Source of the DNA: Cavia porcellus
Lineage: Eukaryota > Chordata > Mammalia > Rodentia > Caviidae
Direction of reading: 5' to 3'
Assembly (NCBI RefSeq): GCF_034190915.1
Contig: NW_026947502.1
Span: 31,960,785 to 32,024,784, forward strand
DNA: 64,000 nt
A program made the position numbers and the translations under genes. This document shows, piece after piece, positions 1 to 12,339 of this stretch; positions within the stretch are counted from its first letter, which is position 1; every line of letters starts with the position of its first letter. Under the pieces are notes generated by a model. That model saw only the letters and a program-made list of their open reading frames with translations, was not told where the DNA came from and ran no database searches.

Positions 1-570
1 TTTTTTGTGTGCACCATTGTGTCATCTTGTCCCCATTTTCTTATTTCTCTGGATTCAGCCTTGACTGTATACCATGTGCCCTCGAGAGTCTATGTCTAGG
101 CTTTAAGGACCCTTGGGAAGAGCAAAGAGCTCTGTCACAACCCTGGAGGCTCACTTGTCCTTGTTACATAATAGGCCAAACAGCCTAGAGAAAGGTCCTG
201 CAAAAACAAGAAGTATCAAGGCCTTGCTTGAGAACTAGGGAGAAACCGACTGTGTTCTTGCTTTTCATTGTACTGTGTGACCCTGAAGGTCTCTAGCCCT
301 CTCTGGGCCTTGCTTTCCCCATCCAGATAAGCTTAGGCATTTAGGGATACTGAGAGGCCTCCTGCAGTGGGCTTCTTTCCAGAGAGATCCTGCTCTGGTG
401 AGGAGCCCTGCTATTGGGGTATGGACTGACCAACTCCTCCTGCTTTCCCTAGAAGTCCAGCATCTAGCACAGTGTGGAGACCGATAGTGTGGGATCCTTT
501 TATTGTTCCCATCTCTGGTGGCAGATGGACATCCCCATGTCCGCTCACACTCTGCAGCCGTCTCCTGCAT
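1..570. other. Unique non-coding sequence
   Basis: I recognise no repeat, exon or RNA gene here. Short open frames on both strands have no family resemblance and no splice context that stands out. Confidence 0.5.
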
Positions 571-574
571 TCTT

Positions 575-653
575 TGCAATAGTATTGGGAATCATACTCA
601 CAACCTTGCGCTTGCCAGGCAGGTGCTGTGCTGCTGAGCTATATTCCCTGCTC
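575..653 (-). repeat. ID-like tRNA-derived SINE
   Basis: Read on the minus strand this stretch has the ID-type body: an A-box-like 'atatagctcagcagca', then 'cctgcctggcaagcgcaagg', then a decayed B-box region. It belongs to the same subfamily as the copies at 13321, 40591 and 53789, all of which share 'cctgcctggcaag'. ID SINEs are short RNA polymerase III retroposons moved by L1 machinery. The family call is firm; the exact ends are approximate. Confidence 0.75.
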
Positions 654-999
654 CATCCCCTCCATTCTTGGCAAGACTTTGATATATCAATAGTTAGTGA
701 ATCCTCTACCTCATTGGGAGGTGTTATTCATTGTATTCTGGGTAGGGTTGGAGGGTGATCTGATTGTCCTGGTATTTGATAAGTATATTCAGGTACATTC
801 ATCAAGGATTCCCGAGGCCCCGTGCTAAGGGATGTAGACTGTTACTTGAAGCCAGTGGGTCAAGGCTGGAACATAGTGAGCTGTAGAGTGGATAGCCCAG
901 CATCTCCAGCAGAGAGCTGGTGAGCAGCTGTGGCCCTGTAACTTTATCTTGCTCAGGTGCTGTTTCATACAGGAGGTGACTGGAGGTCACAGATCACTG

Positions 1000-1110
1000 G
1001 GCTGGGAGTTGGGAGACAAAGCCCCTGCCTCCAATACTCCATGTGACCTTAGGCAAACCAGAAACCTCCCTGGCTCAATTCAAAATCTATCAGACACGGA
1101 GTTTGATACC
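1000..1110 (+). repeat. Possible MIR SINE fragment
   Basis: The order 'gctgggagttgggagaca', then 'tgtgaccttaggcaaa', then 'cctccctggctcaattc' follows the MIR core (discharge of 'tgtgaccttgggcaag' followed by a cytosine-rich stretch). It is heavily diverged, so the call is tentative. Confidence 0.4.
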
Positions 1111-1149
1111 AACCTGAAAGGCTGTGATGAAACTCAAGTAATTTGAAAA

Positions 1150-2190
1150 CAATTGTGAAGGTCTAGATAAGTGTAAACAGTTTTCATTTTCATAGCTACT
1201 AATAAAGGTTTGTAAAAATCAGTCAATCTCTATTGATTTTTCACCCATTTAGGACAGAAGGAGTGGAATGTGTCAAGGCATTAGATTTCGAGGTTCTTCT
1301 TATTCAACTTCAATGTTAGAGGGCCCTGGGCGAACTCTAAAAGTCCTTGTGTCTCGGTATGTCCACCTGTAAGGAGGACCTCCCCACCCGGTCTTCCTCC
1401 CTGAGTTACTCAGGTGCTAGCTGGGGGGTGTGATTCAGTACCTGGGTAGGCTAGGAAGCACCCTGGAGACAGGTGTGGCTGGAAAGACGTTTATGTCAGG
1501 ATGTCTTAGTGCAAGATGGGCAAAGGGCCATGTACACCTTGCAAACTAGTGAGGAGCTGGTTGTTTTCCTGTGGCCTGGATCCACCTGTGAGGCACCCAT
1601 GCCTTAGGGTTCAGTCTCTAATTCCTTGGTGAGCAGTGGTGGGGTAGATGGAGCAAAGGTTTGTCAGTGTGACTGTAGGTACATCTTGGACTTTCCGGGT
1701 ATTAAGTATAACCCAGTGTTCTGCAGAAACTAGAGCGGGGTCCAGCTATTTGGTAGGCTGAAGGCATCCACATTTTGCCGGATATGTACTGGGGCCAGAC
1801 TTGGTGCTAAATTTTCACTGGGTAGGACACTGTGTTTTGAAGGGGCCTGTGCACGGGCTTTCCATTCTGATGTATAGACAAGCTCCATGGCCAGGGGAGC
1901 ATAATCTGGTCCCAGCCCTGACAGCATCTGAGCCACTTGTCCTCGTAAAGCTTTGGAGTGTGGGGCATCAATGCCCTGCCTGCTGTCCTGTGTGGGAGAC
2001 CCTTGACCCCTGGAGGAGGGAGTGCAGGGGAAATTGTGATATTGGCATATATAGGTTCTGATATTTGTAATGTCACTTTGTCACAAGTTAACCTGAGGTC
2101 CAGGCACCTCCACTGAGAGGGAATGTAGGGGATAGGAGCTGGGGCTGTTGAATTTGATGGTGGAAGCAGCAGAATGCTGAAGTCTTAGTC
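1150..2190. other. Unique non-coding sequence
   Basis: I see no recognisable repeat, exon or RNA gene. The two overlapping 60-90 codon frames near 1730-2076 run on both strands over the same bases and look like chance. Confidence 0.45.
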
Positions 2191-2191
2191 T

Positions 2192-2308
2192 ATTTGTTTG
2201 TTTGTGACAAGGTCTCACCACGTAGCCCAGGCTGGCCTTGAACTCACGGTGATCCTCCTTTAGCCTCCTGAGTTCTGGGATTATAGACCTGCACCACTAT
2301 GGCCAGCA
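2192..2308 (-). repeat. B1-like (7SL-derived) SINE with target-site duplication
   Basis: The minus-strand signature is clear: a T-rich head, 'gacaaggtctcaccacgtag', 'cccaggctggccttgaactc', and 'tgggattatagacctgcacc'. A 14-base direct repeat flanks it, 2178-2191 and 2309-2322 (tgaagtcttagtct and tgaggtcttagtct, one mismatch), as expected of an L1-mediated insertion. Confidence 0.9.
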
Positions 2309-2344
2309 TGAGGTCTTAGTCTTGATGTATGTTGGCCACGCTTG

Positions 2345-2560
2345 GCCTTTGTTCCAGAGGGGACACGTGTGGAGCACATGCCCTGTGCCAGGCCCTCCTC
2401 ACAATCATCATCTCACCCACATGATTGCAGCAGCCCAGGAGGAAGGCGTTCTTCTGTCCCATTCCTGAGTACACTGAGGACCAGAGGAGGGAAGAGACTT
2501 GCTCAGCGTCTCCGGCCTGTTTGACTCCAGAGCTCATTCTCCCAACTCCAGGCTCCCTGA
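2345..2560 (-). repeat. MIR SINE (old)
   Basis: In this order are 'tgtgccaggccctcctcaca', 'atcatctcacccacatgatt', 'actgaggaccagaggaggga' and 'agacttgctcag'. This is the reverse complement of the MIR body with typical decay. Confidence 0.65.
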
Positions 2561-2794
2561 TCATAGTAAGTCTCCAGGCTCTGATCAGACATGACCTGGG
2601 CATCCTGGGCAGGCCTGCTCAGTGGAGAGGGTCAGTGGCAGCTAGAGCCATGAGGTAAAAGGCAGCCACTGAGTTTCAATTCTCTTCACCCCAACCCTAA
2701 GCCCTGATGTCATCAGGTCACTTGATTGTTACTGTGTGGAAAGGCCAGGGCCATGGGAGAATGTGGGGGAAAGGAGGTGGGGGCAAGCAGTCTT

Positions 2795-3400
2795 TTGTGC
2801 ATTGGATCTGAGTATAGTACTGTGCTGGATGCTAGGGACATAGTGGTTAGTACAACAGGAGAAGTACCTGCCCTTCTGGGACTTGCATTCTGTGGCTGTA
2901 TAGACTATCATGTGTGATAGGTATATGATAAGGAATTAAAATCAGGTGATGCTATAGGTGGTTGGGGTAGCTTTCCTGAGGAAGTGACATTTCAGCTGAG
3001 ATCTGCATGTGAAGCAGATCAGGATAGAGCCCTTTACGGCAGCTGAAATAGCATGTGCAAAAGCCCTGGGGTGGAAGAAGCATGGTGAGTTCAAGGAGAA
3101 GAGTGGACAATGTAACTAGACTTAGGAATGATACAACTGGGAAAGGCAGGGTTCAGGCATACAGGACTGCTAAGGCCAAACTAGAGATCTGCGTGTCATC
3201 CTAAGTACAACAAGAAACTGAGGTGCCAATAATGGTAATAGCATTTGATTCGTATTTTGAAAAGATTCCTTTGACTGTCACATGGACCTTAGGACTGTAG
3301 AGATCAAAGGTGCAGCCAGGAGGCTACTGCAAGAGTCTAGTTGCAAAGTAATGCTGGCTCAGGGTCCAGGGAGGGTTGTGGGGACAGAGAGCGGGTAGGG
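2795..3400 (-). repeat. L2 LINE, 3' region, antisense
   Basis: About 600 bases follow the reverse complement of the L2 3' end: 'actgtgctggatgctaggga', 'cctgaggaagtgacatttca', 'gctgagatctgcatgtgaag', 'agcatgtgcaaaagccctgg' and, near the far end, 'caggaggctactgcaagagt'. L2 is a mammalian-wide extinct LINE, so this is an ancient relic. Confidence 0.8.
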
Positions 3401-3409
3401 AAGCAGGTG

Positions 3410-4635
3410 TACACTGGGAGTGGAGTCAGTGGGACTTCCTGAGGGGTTGCCCCTTTCTGCACAGGAGCCCCAGTCACGAGTTACTCCTGCTGTCCCCCTC
3501 CCTCCCTTCTGTTTACTGACACGCAGGGCAGTGGAGGCAGCACAGGTTTAGAGCTGTGGGTGCCAGGGGTCCAGTTTTGGACATATTAGGCATGAGAATC
3601 CTGTGAGACACACAAGCGAAGGTGTCAAGTCGGCTAGTGATCCGGGGGCTGAGAGGGGAGTAGGGGCTGGAGACCTCACAAAGCCACAGGACCAGAGGGG
3701 ACAGTGGAAGGAGAGAGGGGAGGGAGGAGGACTCACAAGAGTGCGCCTCAGACCGTGCCAATCTCAGACGTGGCAGAGCTGGGAGAGACTGAAGGCCCGT
3801 GAGTGTGGGGACCATGGGATGCAGAGGAAGGGGGGCTGCAGGGATGCCTCTGAGAGCTGGCTTTGATCGCCTGGAGACTGTTGGGGACCTTGATGAGGGC
3901 CAGTTCTACAGAGCCATGGGGATGGAGCCCAGCCAGAGAGAGAGGACAGATGTCAGATCCACACTGCTCTGGGGTACGTGTGGGGCACCTCCCAAACAGT
4001 AAACAGAGGAATGGGAGGGGACCCGAGAGATACGGCGGCCAAGGAAGGAGAAACTGCAGCACATTTCTATGCTGTGACCCAGGAAGGACGGGGAATTTAT
4101 CCAAGGAGGGAGACGTGAACACGAGTGGTACCTGAGACTTGTGTGGGGGTGCAATTGGTACGCAGAGGGAGAGGCCGGCCCTCATTTGGAGCTGGGGTTC
4201 TTCCTTCACCGGGGAAGACTGGTGGGCAGGCAGACAGGGGAGGACTTGGGGGGAAGACCCTAAAATTCTAAGGTCTGTGCCCAGGTCAGATCTCTCTCCT
4301 TATCCTTTTGTCCTCTGACATCTTGGCCTCTGGAGTACACTCGTGCTTCCCCCTGGGTAATGTGTGTCTTCCACTTCCATCGTCACCTCTCAAGTCCTCT
4401 CATCTCTAGCTCACTTGTTGTCCCCTTCCTCCAGGGACCCCCGGGTTACTCCGGCCCACAGCAGCTCTTCCGAGCTCAGCCACCAGGGCCTTGATCCAGA
4501 ACCCAGACAGACTCCAGGTAAGGGACCAGGCTGTGAGGACCAGTAGGAGGAACACTTCGTTGTCACGGCCCTGTGTCACTGTCAGGCAGCCCCCTCCAGC
4601 GAGGATGCATGTAGTGAGTGTGCGGAGGAGAGAAG
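3410..4635. other. GC-rich unique sequence
   Basis: No repeat family is recognised. Open frames up to 153 codons (3748-4209, minus) overlap others on the opposite strand and reflect G/C-rich composition; none shows domain structure. A purine-rich stretch lies at about 3655-3735. Confidence 0.4.
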
Positions 4636-4639
4636 AGAG

Positions 4640-5040
4640 GCTGAGGACTTGGGTTCTGGAATCTCACTCACTGGGGTTTGGGTCAGATGTCCCGACTCAT
4701 CCTGTGAACTTGGGCAGCTTGATTTTTTTTTAAACTTCTCTAAGGCTCAGGGCTTATCTCACCAGTTTTTGGGGAGGCTTAAATGAGATGATGCATATAA
4801 ATTATGCCAGACACAAAACTAGCAGTCTGGAATATCATCAGCATCATCCTTAGGGATGCTAATTCTGTCTCCATCATTTCTTCAGTGAGATGCCAGGGAG
4901 TCATTTGAATGCTCTGTGCCTCAGTTTCCTCATCTGACACATGGTGGTAAAGGATGGTGTCCTCAGGGGGCTGCTGACTTTAATGAGTAGCAGTATGCAA
5001 AGAGTTTAATATGACACATAGTAGGTGTCTAAAAGCAGAG
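4640..5040 (+). repeat. Two adjacent MIR-type fragments
   Basis: The first piece (about 4640-4850) runs from 'cttgggttctggaatctcac' through 'tgtgaacttgggcagcttga' to 'aggcttaaatgagatgatgc'. The second (about 4905-5040) starts 'gctctgtgcctcagtttcct' and ends 'gacacatagtaggtgtct'. Both follow MIR order on the + strand. Confidence 0.65.
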
Positions 5041-5379
5041 CTTGCTACTAATGCGGCAGAGGATGGTGCCAGTGGTAGTTACTGCAGTCAGTGCCCTGTG
5101 GTCCTGTTTCCTTGCTGGCCTCCACAGCCCATGGTGGCTGGGGGCTGCTGAGCAGCTGCCCGGGTGTCCTGCCTCTACCATTCGTGGCAATGGTGACCGC
5201 CCCCTCCCGCCCTCCTTGGCTCTGCTCTTTACACAGTGCTTCTCGAACTTTCCCACAAACCCATTCATCTCTGGCTGTAAGGTTATGAGGCTTTGGAAAT
5301 TAATTTTAAAAATTACTCTTTTGACCCTTTAAACTTCATTTCAAACCCCCTTAGCACCTTAATGAAGCTCGGGCTATTT

Positions 5380-5880
5380 TGGGCACCTTGGAGATGTGTG
5401 GCTGACAGTGCCTTTTTAATTTACAGAGCAGGGTAGGAACTCACATGGCCCCAAATATGTATCTGTATAATTAAGAATAAAAATCATAATCCCCAAGGCA
5501 GGCTGTGTTAGTGAGCATCAGGTTTAATAGAGGATTAGGAGGTGGAATTAAAGGTGCCCAAGGGGTACACTGAGAGACTTCAAACACCTTTCGGAAAACA
5601 AATTAACGTGGTTTTCAGAAACTTTTCCAAGGGCGGCAGAGGGTTTTCCTCTGGCTTCCTCGCTTTCTTTTGAAATGTATTTTTAACACTTGTATAAACA
5701 GTTTGGGCTGGTGACACGGGGCTTCCTGCGCTCTCTTCATTAGCTGGTGTCTCTGGGAGAAGAATTTGGCTCATTATCGCGATGTTTTGATCTCCCTGGC
5801 TGGCCCGACCTGGTTGCTGCCACCCCTTCTCTTTGTCGTTGCCAGGTGGTGTGGGATCCCCTGGTTCATAGCTCAGTTTT
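5380..5880. promoter_or_regulatory. Candidate conserved non-coding element
   Basis: This stretch contains no repeat signature and has AT-rich homeobox-like words such as 'ttaacgtggttt', 'aattaaaggtg' and 'tataattaagaataaaaatc'. It keeps several CpGs in AT-rich context ('ggctcattatcgcgatg' near 5769), which is unusual where methylated CpG decays. That is the texture of an enhancer-like conserved element. No alignment was possible, so this is inference. A 137-codon minus-strand frame (5580-5993) overlaps it without recognisable domains. Confidence 0.35.
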
Positions 5881-6479
5881 GTCTGCACCTTCCTGCCAAG
5901 CCTGCTCCTGGGGGAAGCAGACTGCCCAGGCAGGGGCAGGGCATGGACGCTGTCTTCCCTGGGACTCAGCCACAGTGTGGGTAGAATGGCCAAGCACTGG
6001 CCGCCCCAGTCCTGCCCCTCACCCCATCATCCTGTCTTCAGGTACATCTGGGGGGGACATGAGGCCTTTGTAGGTACTGAGGTCCCCAGTCCTGGAGGTG
6101 TTCACAGAGTGGTGGGGATTTTGAGGGACTGTGTGCTCAGCTGTGGAATGGACCTAGATGGTCATTAATTTTCCTTGTAAACCTAAGATTGTGCAATTTA
6201 CACTTTACAAGCGGAGTCTGAGTGGCCACACTGGCCCTTTACAGCACAGGGGCACCCAACGCCGAAGATGCGGAGCATGGTTCTGAGCAAATCCTCTCCC
6301 CACTTTGCCACCCTTGCTTGAGGCACAGGAGACAATGCCCTGCTCTTTTGGCAGCCCAGGGCTACACTCCACCATAGGGTTCCCTGGAGGAGTTTGATCC
6401 TGCAAGATGTGGGACCAAAACACCAAATTATGTCTGTCCAATTTCCCTTTTAAAGTTCATATCCTTCCTGTGTAAATGA

Positions 6480-6665
6480 GGTAATAAATAATAATAGCTA
6501 ACACTTATTAAGCGCTTATTGTGTGCCAGACACTGTTTGAAGCACTTAATTTCATATCTTCTTAGGATAAGGTACTATTTATTGCCCCCATTGTTCAGAA
6601 GAGGAAACTGAGACCTTGGGAGATTAAATAATGTAAGGCTGCACAGCTGGCAAGTGACATTTGTA
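6480..6665 (-). repeat. MIR SINE, nearly full length
   Basis: A textbook antisense MIR: 'aataatagctaacacttatt', 'tgtgtgccagacactgtttg', 'gaggaaactgagacc', 'taaggctgcacagctggcaa'. Confidence 0.92.
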
Positions 6666-6669
6666 TCTT

Positions 6670-7350
6670 CCACTAGCTGGGGACCTGCTGGACTTTTCAC
6701 AGGAGAGGAAGTTGTGTCCAGCTGAGAGCCTGAGTGTCACAGCCCAGCCCTGGTTCCTCACCTCCTGGAGGCTGGTATTACACTGGCTCATTTCAGCTCC
6801 TGCAGTGCTATGTACTACCTTCATATGCCCCAGCCTGGCAGGGGCTGGGAAGTGTGACTTACCCTTTTCCAGAGCAGCAGCAGTTTGGGGACAGAGGCAA
6901 GTGGCATTGAGAGAAGACTAGTGGAAGAGTTGTGTTCTCAATGTTTTCCTCAACTTTGCAAATGGGCTGAGGGTGGAGGTGAACTCTGTTGCACTGATTC
7001 ACCCGTGGTTCACACAGGCCGCTTGTCCCACATGGCCTGTATACTTCCTGCTGCCGCCGGGCAGGTCCCTGCAGGTGCTTGTGATGCAGGAAGGAGGGAG
7101 CACATAGTTCTCTGACCTGTGGGTAAGGACACGGAGAGAGCCTGGTGGCCATATGGGCCTGCCTCTCATTGGATCTGTGATAAGTCACCTCGCACACTTC
7201 CAGAGCTGCCTGCCTGCTCTAAGCAGGGGCTCTTACGTCACAGAGCTATGGTTACCAGCAGGATGCTGCAGTGTAGAGAATGGAGGTGAGACTGAGGCCA
7301 CGCCTTGAAACAGGGAAGTTCGTACCAGTGGGGAAGATGGTGATGTGGCG
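6670..7350. other. Unique non-coding sequence
   Basis: No recognisable repeat or gene. Frames of 60-112 codons on both strands overlap each other and are not supported. Confidence 0.45.
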
Positions 7351-7359
7351 GGGCATATC

Positions 7360-7480
7360 CTTGGGTTAGACACTGCTGAGCTTATTTCAAGCTCCTGACA
7401 GCCCTGTGGTATTACAGGTGAGGGAACAGAGGTGAAGTGACGTGCCCAAGGTTCCTCAGCTGCACTGAATGAGGACGGCG
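7360..7480 (-). repeat. MIR SINE fragment
   Basis: 'ttagacactgctgagc', 'acaggtgagggaacagaggt', 'gaagtgacgtgcccaagg' follow the antisense MIR order. Confidence 0.6.
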
Positions 7481-7489
7481 TGCCTGTGT

Positions 7490-9540
7490 GCACTTTTCCT
7501 CCAGCACTTGGGAGGCAGAAGCTATGGCAAGAAGGCTGGTGCGACACGGGGGATTTGGGAGGGAAGAGTAGGAGAGGGGAGGTGGCAGCACAACAGCCTG
7601 GGATTGGTGGTGGCGGTGAGGATTGTGTATTCAGAATGTTGAAACCTCACATGGTGGCATGCTGCTGTTTAACAACCAACTCCAGGAGGAAAAGGGAGAG
7701 GGGACATGGGTTGGGAGCACTTGCCAGTCCCCGCAGTGGGAGGTTGTTGTCCATCAGGGGCTCGTGAGCTCAGGGGATTGGCTCCATCACTCAGGCTCTT
7801 GTGTGTAGAGTTTGTTCAGGGAAGAGCAGAGAAGTGGATGAAGGGAGGTGACTTCGTCAGAACTCTCTAGCAAAATGCAACTCTCAGGATTGTCTAACCT
7901 TGGCATAGGAGGTTGGAGGGTGAAGCCCGAAAGGCCAGTGCTGACTCTTGGGAAACCAGGGAAAGTCAGCACCCTTGGAAGGGATGGGCCTGGTCTCTCT
8001 TCCTCCCTCACCCTGCTCTGTACAGGGTAGACGCACTCGGTGAAGTGAACGTCTTTCCCTCTACCCAACATCTCAGGAGCATCTTGCTCTAGAGATGCAT
8101 TTCTGAATATGAAGCTTCCAGAAGCAGTAAGACCTTGGTGCCCTGCTCCTTTCCCTCTTCCCTCTGAGGTCAGCGTGGGTCTGGATCAGTTTCACACGGG
8201 AGCATCTGACTTCTTTTGTACATGTAGTCCAACAGGTTAAAAACAACAGCAGCAACAACACATTCCCTCAAGAAATGACCTGGAAATATTCATTTGGAAA
8301 AAAGGATATTCTTGGAAAGAAATGCAGTTGGGGAATTCAGGGCAAAAGGCGCATCAGGCTTTGTGTGCAGCTGAGATTTCAGGACATCTGCGGGCAAGAA
8401 TCCAGAGAGGACCTCCTCCTGGCTCCTGTGTGGGCAGGGTAACCACAGCAGTGGGGCATGGCCACAGGGTTGGGTCAAGGCTGGCCCGGGATTGGTGGCC
8501 TGGCTTCCTGAGGGAAGATGGGTTGAGCTGCCTTGAAAGCAGGGGCAGACCCTGGATGGGAAGGGGTCTCTGTGTGGGGGTCTGAGGACGGCTACATGGA
8601 TGCCAGCCATATCTCAGCTCTGAGATCTGTTGCCTGCCCTTGCTGTGCTGGGCTCTACAGTCCAGGGGCTGGCCTTGCAACCCGCAGTTCCAGGCTTCCT
8701 TGACAGCGGCTTTGGCCAGTGAGAGGCACTGATGAGGCCTGCAGGTGACTTCCCCTCTGGCTTGATGGCCCTCACTTCGGGGCCCTGGAGCCCCACTCTT
8801 ACTGTTTTTTCACCTGGCTTCTGCCTGATTCACTGTTCCTGCTTGCCTTTGAAGTGCTTCCAGTTTTTACCCAGTTCATCGTTTGAAAGGATGGATGTGA
8901 GCTCTGGATTCTGTTTTCCTTCTTGGCTCAGCCTGTCTGTCGGGAGTGCGAGGGGCCAAGCATAAGGCAGGGCTCCCCGGGGTACAGTCCTCTCCTCTGC
9001 ATGCTCTTGGGCCAGCCTAGATGCCCACTAGCCTTCCAGCTCTGCTCCAGCCTGCTTGGGTCTCAGACCCCTGAGGCTTCATGACTTTCAAAGCAGATTG
9101 AGTTCTCTGTCAGCCCCCCAATCAAGGCTACTGCCTGGATACCAGGCACTTGACTTATGACCCAGGATGCCATACGGTCTTGTAGCTCTTTCCTTTGCTG
9201 GCTCCTCGATCCTCTGGCAGTGCCCACATGCTGGTTGGTAGCTCTGACTGTCCTTTCCTCCTTCACCCTGCACTGCCCAGGGTAGAGGCAAACTGACTTC
9301 TGGGCCGTGTTTCCCTCCTTTAACTTGTAATCCTGGATCTGAGTAAGAAGAAAGGGCAAGGCCTGAGTCCTGTCTTGAGAAGGGTCACGCATGTTCAAAT
9401 TATGTACCAGTGACAATAAGACTTAGCTTTGTGCACTTCCAGGTCCCACAGAGCCACAGAAGTCTTTGGACTGAGGAATATGCCTCTGATGGGATCCCTG
9501 AGACTCTTCCTCAAAACTAAACTGCTTCTAGAAACAAAGG
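7490..9540. other. Unique non-coding sequence
   Basis: I recognise no repeat family, exon or RNA. A G/A-rich stretch at 7550-7620 and several overlapping open frames of 60-117 codons carry no identifiable domain. Confidence 0.4.
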
Positions 9541-9559
9541 TAGGAAATCACTAGTCTAG

Positions 9560-9690
9560 TCACAGCTTCTCTTTTGTGTAGATGTACACCAAGACCAGAG
9601 AAGAATGGATTTCCCTAATGTCACAGAGCTGGTGGCCAAGCAGGAACTCAGGCCTTGGTCCTCCAGCCCAGCGCCTCCAGCTAGGGGGTC
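9560..9690 (-). repeat. Possible MIR fragment
   Basis: 'ccctaatgtcacagagctgg' followed by 'gcaggaactcaggcc' resembles the antisense MIR end. Strongly diverged. Confidence 0.4.
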
Positions 9691-9699
9691 ATGGGGCAG

Positions 9700-10690
9700 A
9701 TGAGGATGTGTAGTTAGGAGAGTGGCACATGTCAGCCTTATAGTCCAGGTGACAGGCCTGTGTCAACAGAGCCCTTAACCTGGCCCTCATTCCCTAGGAA
9801 TCCCTGCACTCGTGTCCCTTTCAAGGTGTGCTTGGCTGCCAGTCTCCAGGTGCAGCCCATGAGCATGTGTGGGGACCTGCCCTGGGCGGGGCTCCCAGAG
9901 GAATCCCAGAGTTCACTCTGGCATTGCCAGATACCAAGTTGCGCAAGAGCTGCAGGGCTATGGTTGTGCTTGTGTTACTATGTACAGAACCCAGAGGGCT
10001 GAGTTTCGCCGGGAGAGGGATGACTCAGCAGAGCTGGGCTTCGTGCAGGAGTTCCTGTGGAGGCTGGGATGGTGGCCTCTGGGCCTGCGCAGAGGCTGTG
10101 TGTGCTGAGACCTGCAGAGCGCAGTGGCCTGCTTGTGCATCACATCCTCCCTCCTTCCCGCCTACCCCCTCAGCTGATTTCAGGACACTTGCCAGCTTGG
10201 GTTTACACACATTTGAAGTCTCTGGGACATGGGCAGGTGTTTCAGATGAAATGAGGATTCAGGATAGTATGTCACTGTGAGCTCCCATTTGAGTGAGAGA
10301 CACATAGATATCTGGGAGGGGAGGTCACTCACCCCTAATCATAGAAGGCGTCTGATGACTGGCTGTCTACACATCAGTCTGTGAAAACAGCCACAGTTTT
10401 GAAGCGGGAGTTTTGAAGGAGGTGAGTGCTGATACTAGGGATGTGCTCCAGGAAGGCAGAGAGAGGGTGGACAGCGTGTATGCAGCTAGAGGTGGGGCAG
10501 GGCAGGGTGGAGTAGGGCAGGGTGAGTCCACATGGTTTCTAACACATGCCTTGAAGAGGGCTGGCTCAGGGCAGTGGCACAGAGGGGAGCACCAGGTTTA
10601 GTCATTGTCCCCTCAAGTTCTGAGGAGGTGCTGCTTGCCTTACTGCAGAGGGTACGACTCGGGAGCATACAGTCACAGCTGAGATGGCTC
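9700..10690. other. Unique non-coding sequence
   Basis: No recognised repeat or gene. A short G-rich imperfect repeat of 'gggcagggtg' type lies at about 10494-10525. A 150-codon frame at 9828-10280 (+) overlaps three other frames and has no domain. Confidence 0.4.
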
Positions 10691-10694
10691 TGCC

Positions 10695-10850
10695 TCCATG
10701 AGCAAGTGTGACTCGGCCTTCTTCTGAGCCTCAGCTATCTCATCTGTTAATTGGGAATAATATATACTACATAGGATTGTTGGGAGGATGGTGCCCAGTG
10801 GTGGTGAACCTGTGGCGTATGTATTGCAGCTGGCTGGCTGTTATCATTAA
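10695..10850 (+). repeat. MIR SINE fragment
   Basis: 'gagcctcagctatctcatct', 'gttaattgggaataatatat', 'actacataggattgttggga' match the + MIR core. Confidence 0.75.
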
Positions 10851-10859
10851 AGACTGTAA

Positions 10860-12330
10860 AACACTCACCATCACTGCCTTGGTGTACTAGAAAGTACTTA
10901 GCCACTGGAGCCAAAGAGGAGGTCACTTATTATATGGTAGCTGATGGGCCCCTGGGCCCCATCCAATCCCCAGCTTCTCTAACTCCAGTCCCATCCTACC
11001 TCCCAAGGCCTCTTCTCTTCACAATCTCTCTCCGGCTCTGCAGAGTCAAGGTGGGTGACTTCCAGGTTCCTCCTCACCAGAGGTAAACTGTCTCCTTCCT
11101 GCTGTGCCTGGGACTTGGCTGAGGCAGGAACCAGCCTGCCCTTTTTCCCTGGCAGGTCACTGGAGGGTCAAGGCTAAGGATGCCGCACCCATAGGCCATA
11201 GCGCTGTGCCCTGGTTTGCTCTGCATCCTGGGTTGGGAGCTGTCATGGTGGGGGCTTTCCATCCTGCCTAGAATCATCACTTCTAAACTTCCCCTCCTTT
11301 AAGGACTGTAATTGTTAAGAAGGTTTTTTAGAGACAGGATTTTTAGTGAAAGATGTGAAAAGAATGTAGCAATTAACAAAAATGTTCCCGGGAAGGGTCC
11401 TATTTTCTCTCCTCTTGGGAGAGAGGCTAGGATGGGGAAGCCATGGAGTAGCCCCTTTTCCTCTGGGACTCTGGTGTCCTTTTCATGGTATTGCAACTGA
11501 AATCTGGGGCCTGCTTGGGGGCCACTGGCACTGTGGAAGAGCATAGAAGGCCCCCGGAGCTCAAGTGGGGGTTAGGTGGACACACAACCAAGTCCTGGGG
11601 GCCCTTGGAAGGGATGCTCCTCCCTTGTGGGGTGAGTGGTGCTGCCACTGGCTGATGAACTTGTCTTAGGCCTGGTCGTCTCTGCTGCTGCCATACCCTG
11701 GACTGAACTGGGAGCTGCTCCTGGCTGAGTTGGTTTGCCAGGTCTTTGTTTCCCTAGATCCCAGGCCCTCGACCTGAGTGGTGAGTGAAGATTAGCTGAC
11801 ACAGAGCAATGCTTTCCCAACAAACAGAGCCTGCCCTCCTCTTTGGGACCATCCAGGGCAGGAGGGAGTATGCCTGGGCAGTGTACATCAGTGTGTGTGA
11901 GACAGGGAGGACCTAGGAGTGGTAGCTGGAGCCTCAGAGAGGTTCTGAAGCTCTTCCCTCAGCATCGTGAGGGAGGGTGGAGGAGAGTTCTCCCCTCTCT
12001 GGGCCTATGGGGACATCATCAGCATCTGCAGAGGCTGACTGAGACTGAAGCCAGCACGGAAAGGGGGATTGGTTTTGTACAAGATGGCGAGCTAACAAGA
12101 ACCCACCTAGTTCTATGGTTTTCCTGAGACCTGCTGGCAGGCAGAAGATTGGACAAGAAGACCCTTTGGCCAACCAAACGTGACATCTGCCTCACAGGTG
12201 GCGGTCTTGGCTGCTACCCTGAGAATAGGAGTGACTTCAGGATGAGTGTTTGGGCAGGATGCCCAATCTGTCCCCACTGTAGAGCACCCCGCCTGTCGGC
12301 AGCCACCCAGCTGTGTGCCCCAGGATTTTG
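10860..12330. other. Unique non-coding sequence
   Basis: No recognisable repeat, exon or RNA gene was seen in this mixed-composition stretch. Confidence 0.4.
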
Positions 12331-12339
12331 AAGTTCCCC

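Noticed and set aside
3748..4209. 153-codon minus-strand frame
   Set aside because: GC-rich stretch with overlapping frames on both strands, Pro/Ser-rich composition, no domain and no splice or promoter context.
7475..7520. Possible B1 piece ('ccagcacttgggaggcagaa')
   Set aside because: Only about 20 bases resemble a SINE; no extension on either side.
9828..10280. 150-codon + frame
   Set aside because: Cysteine- and tryptophan-rich random composition, several competing frames, no motif.
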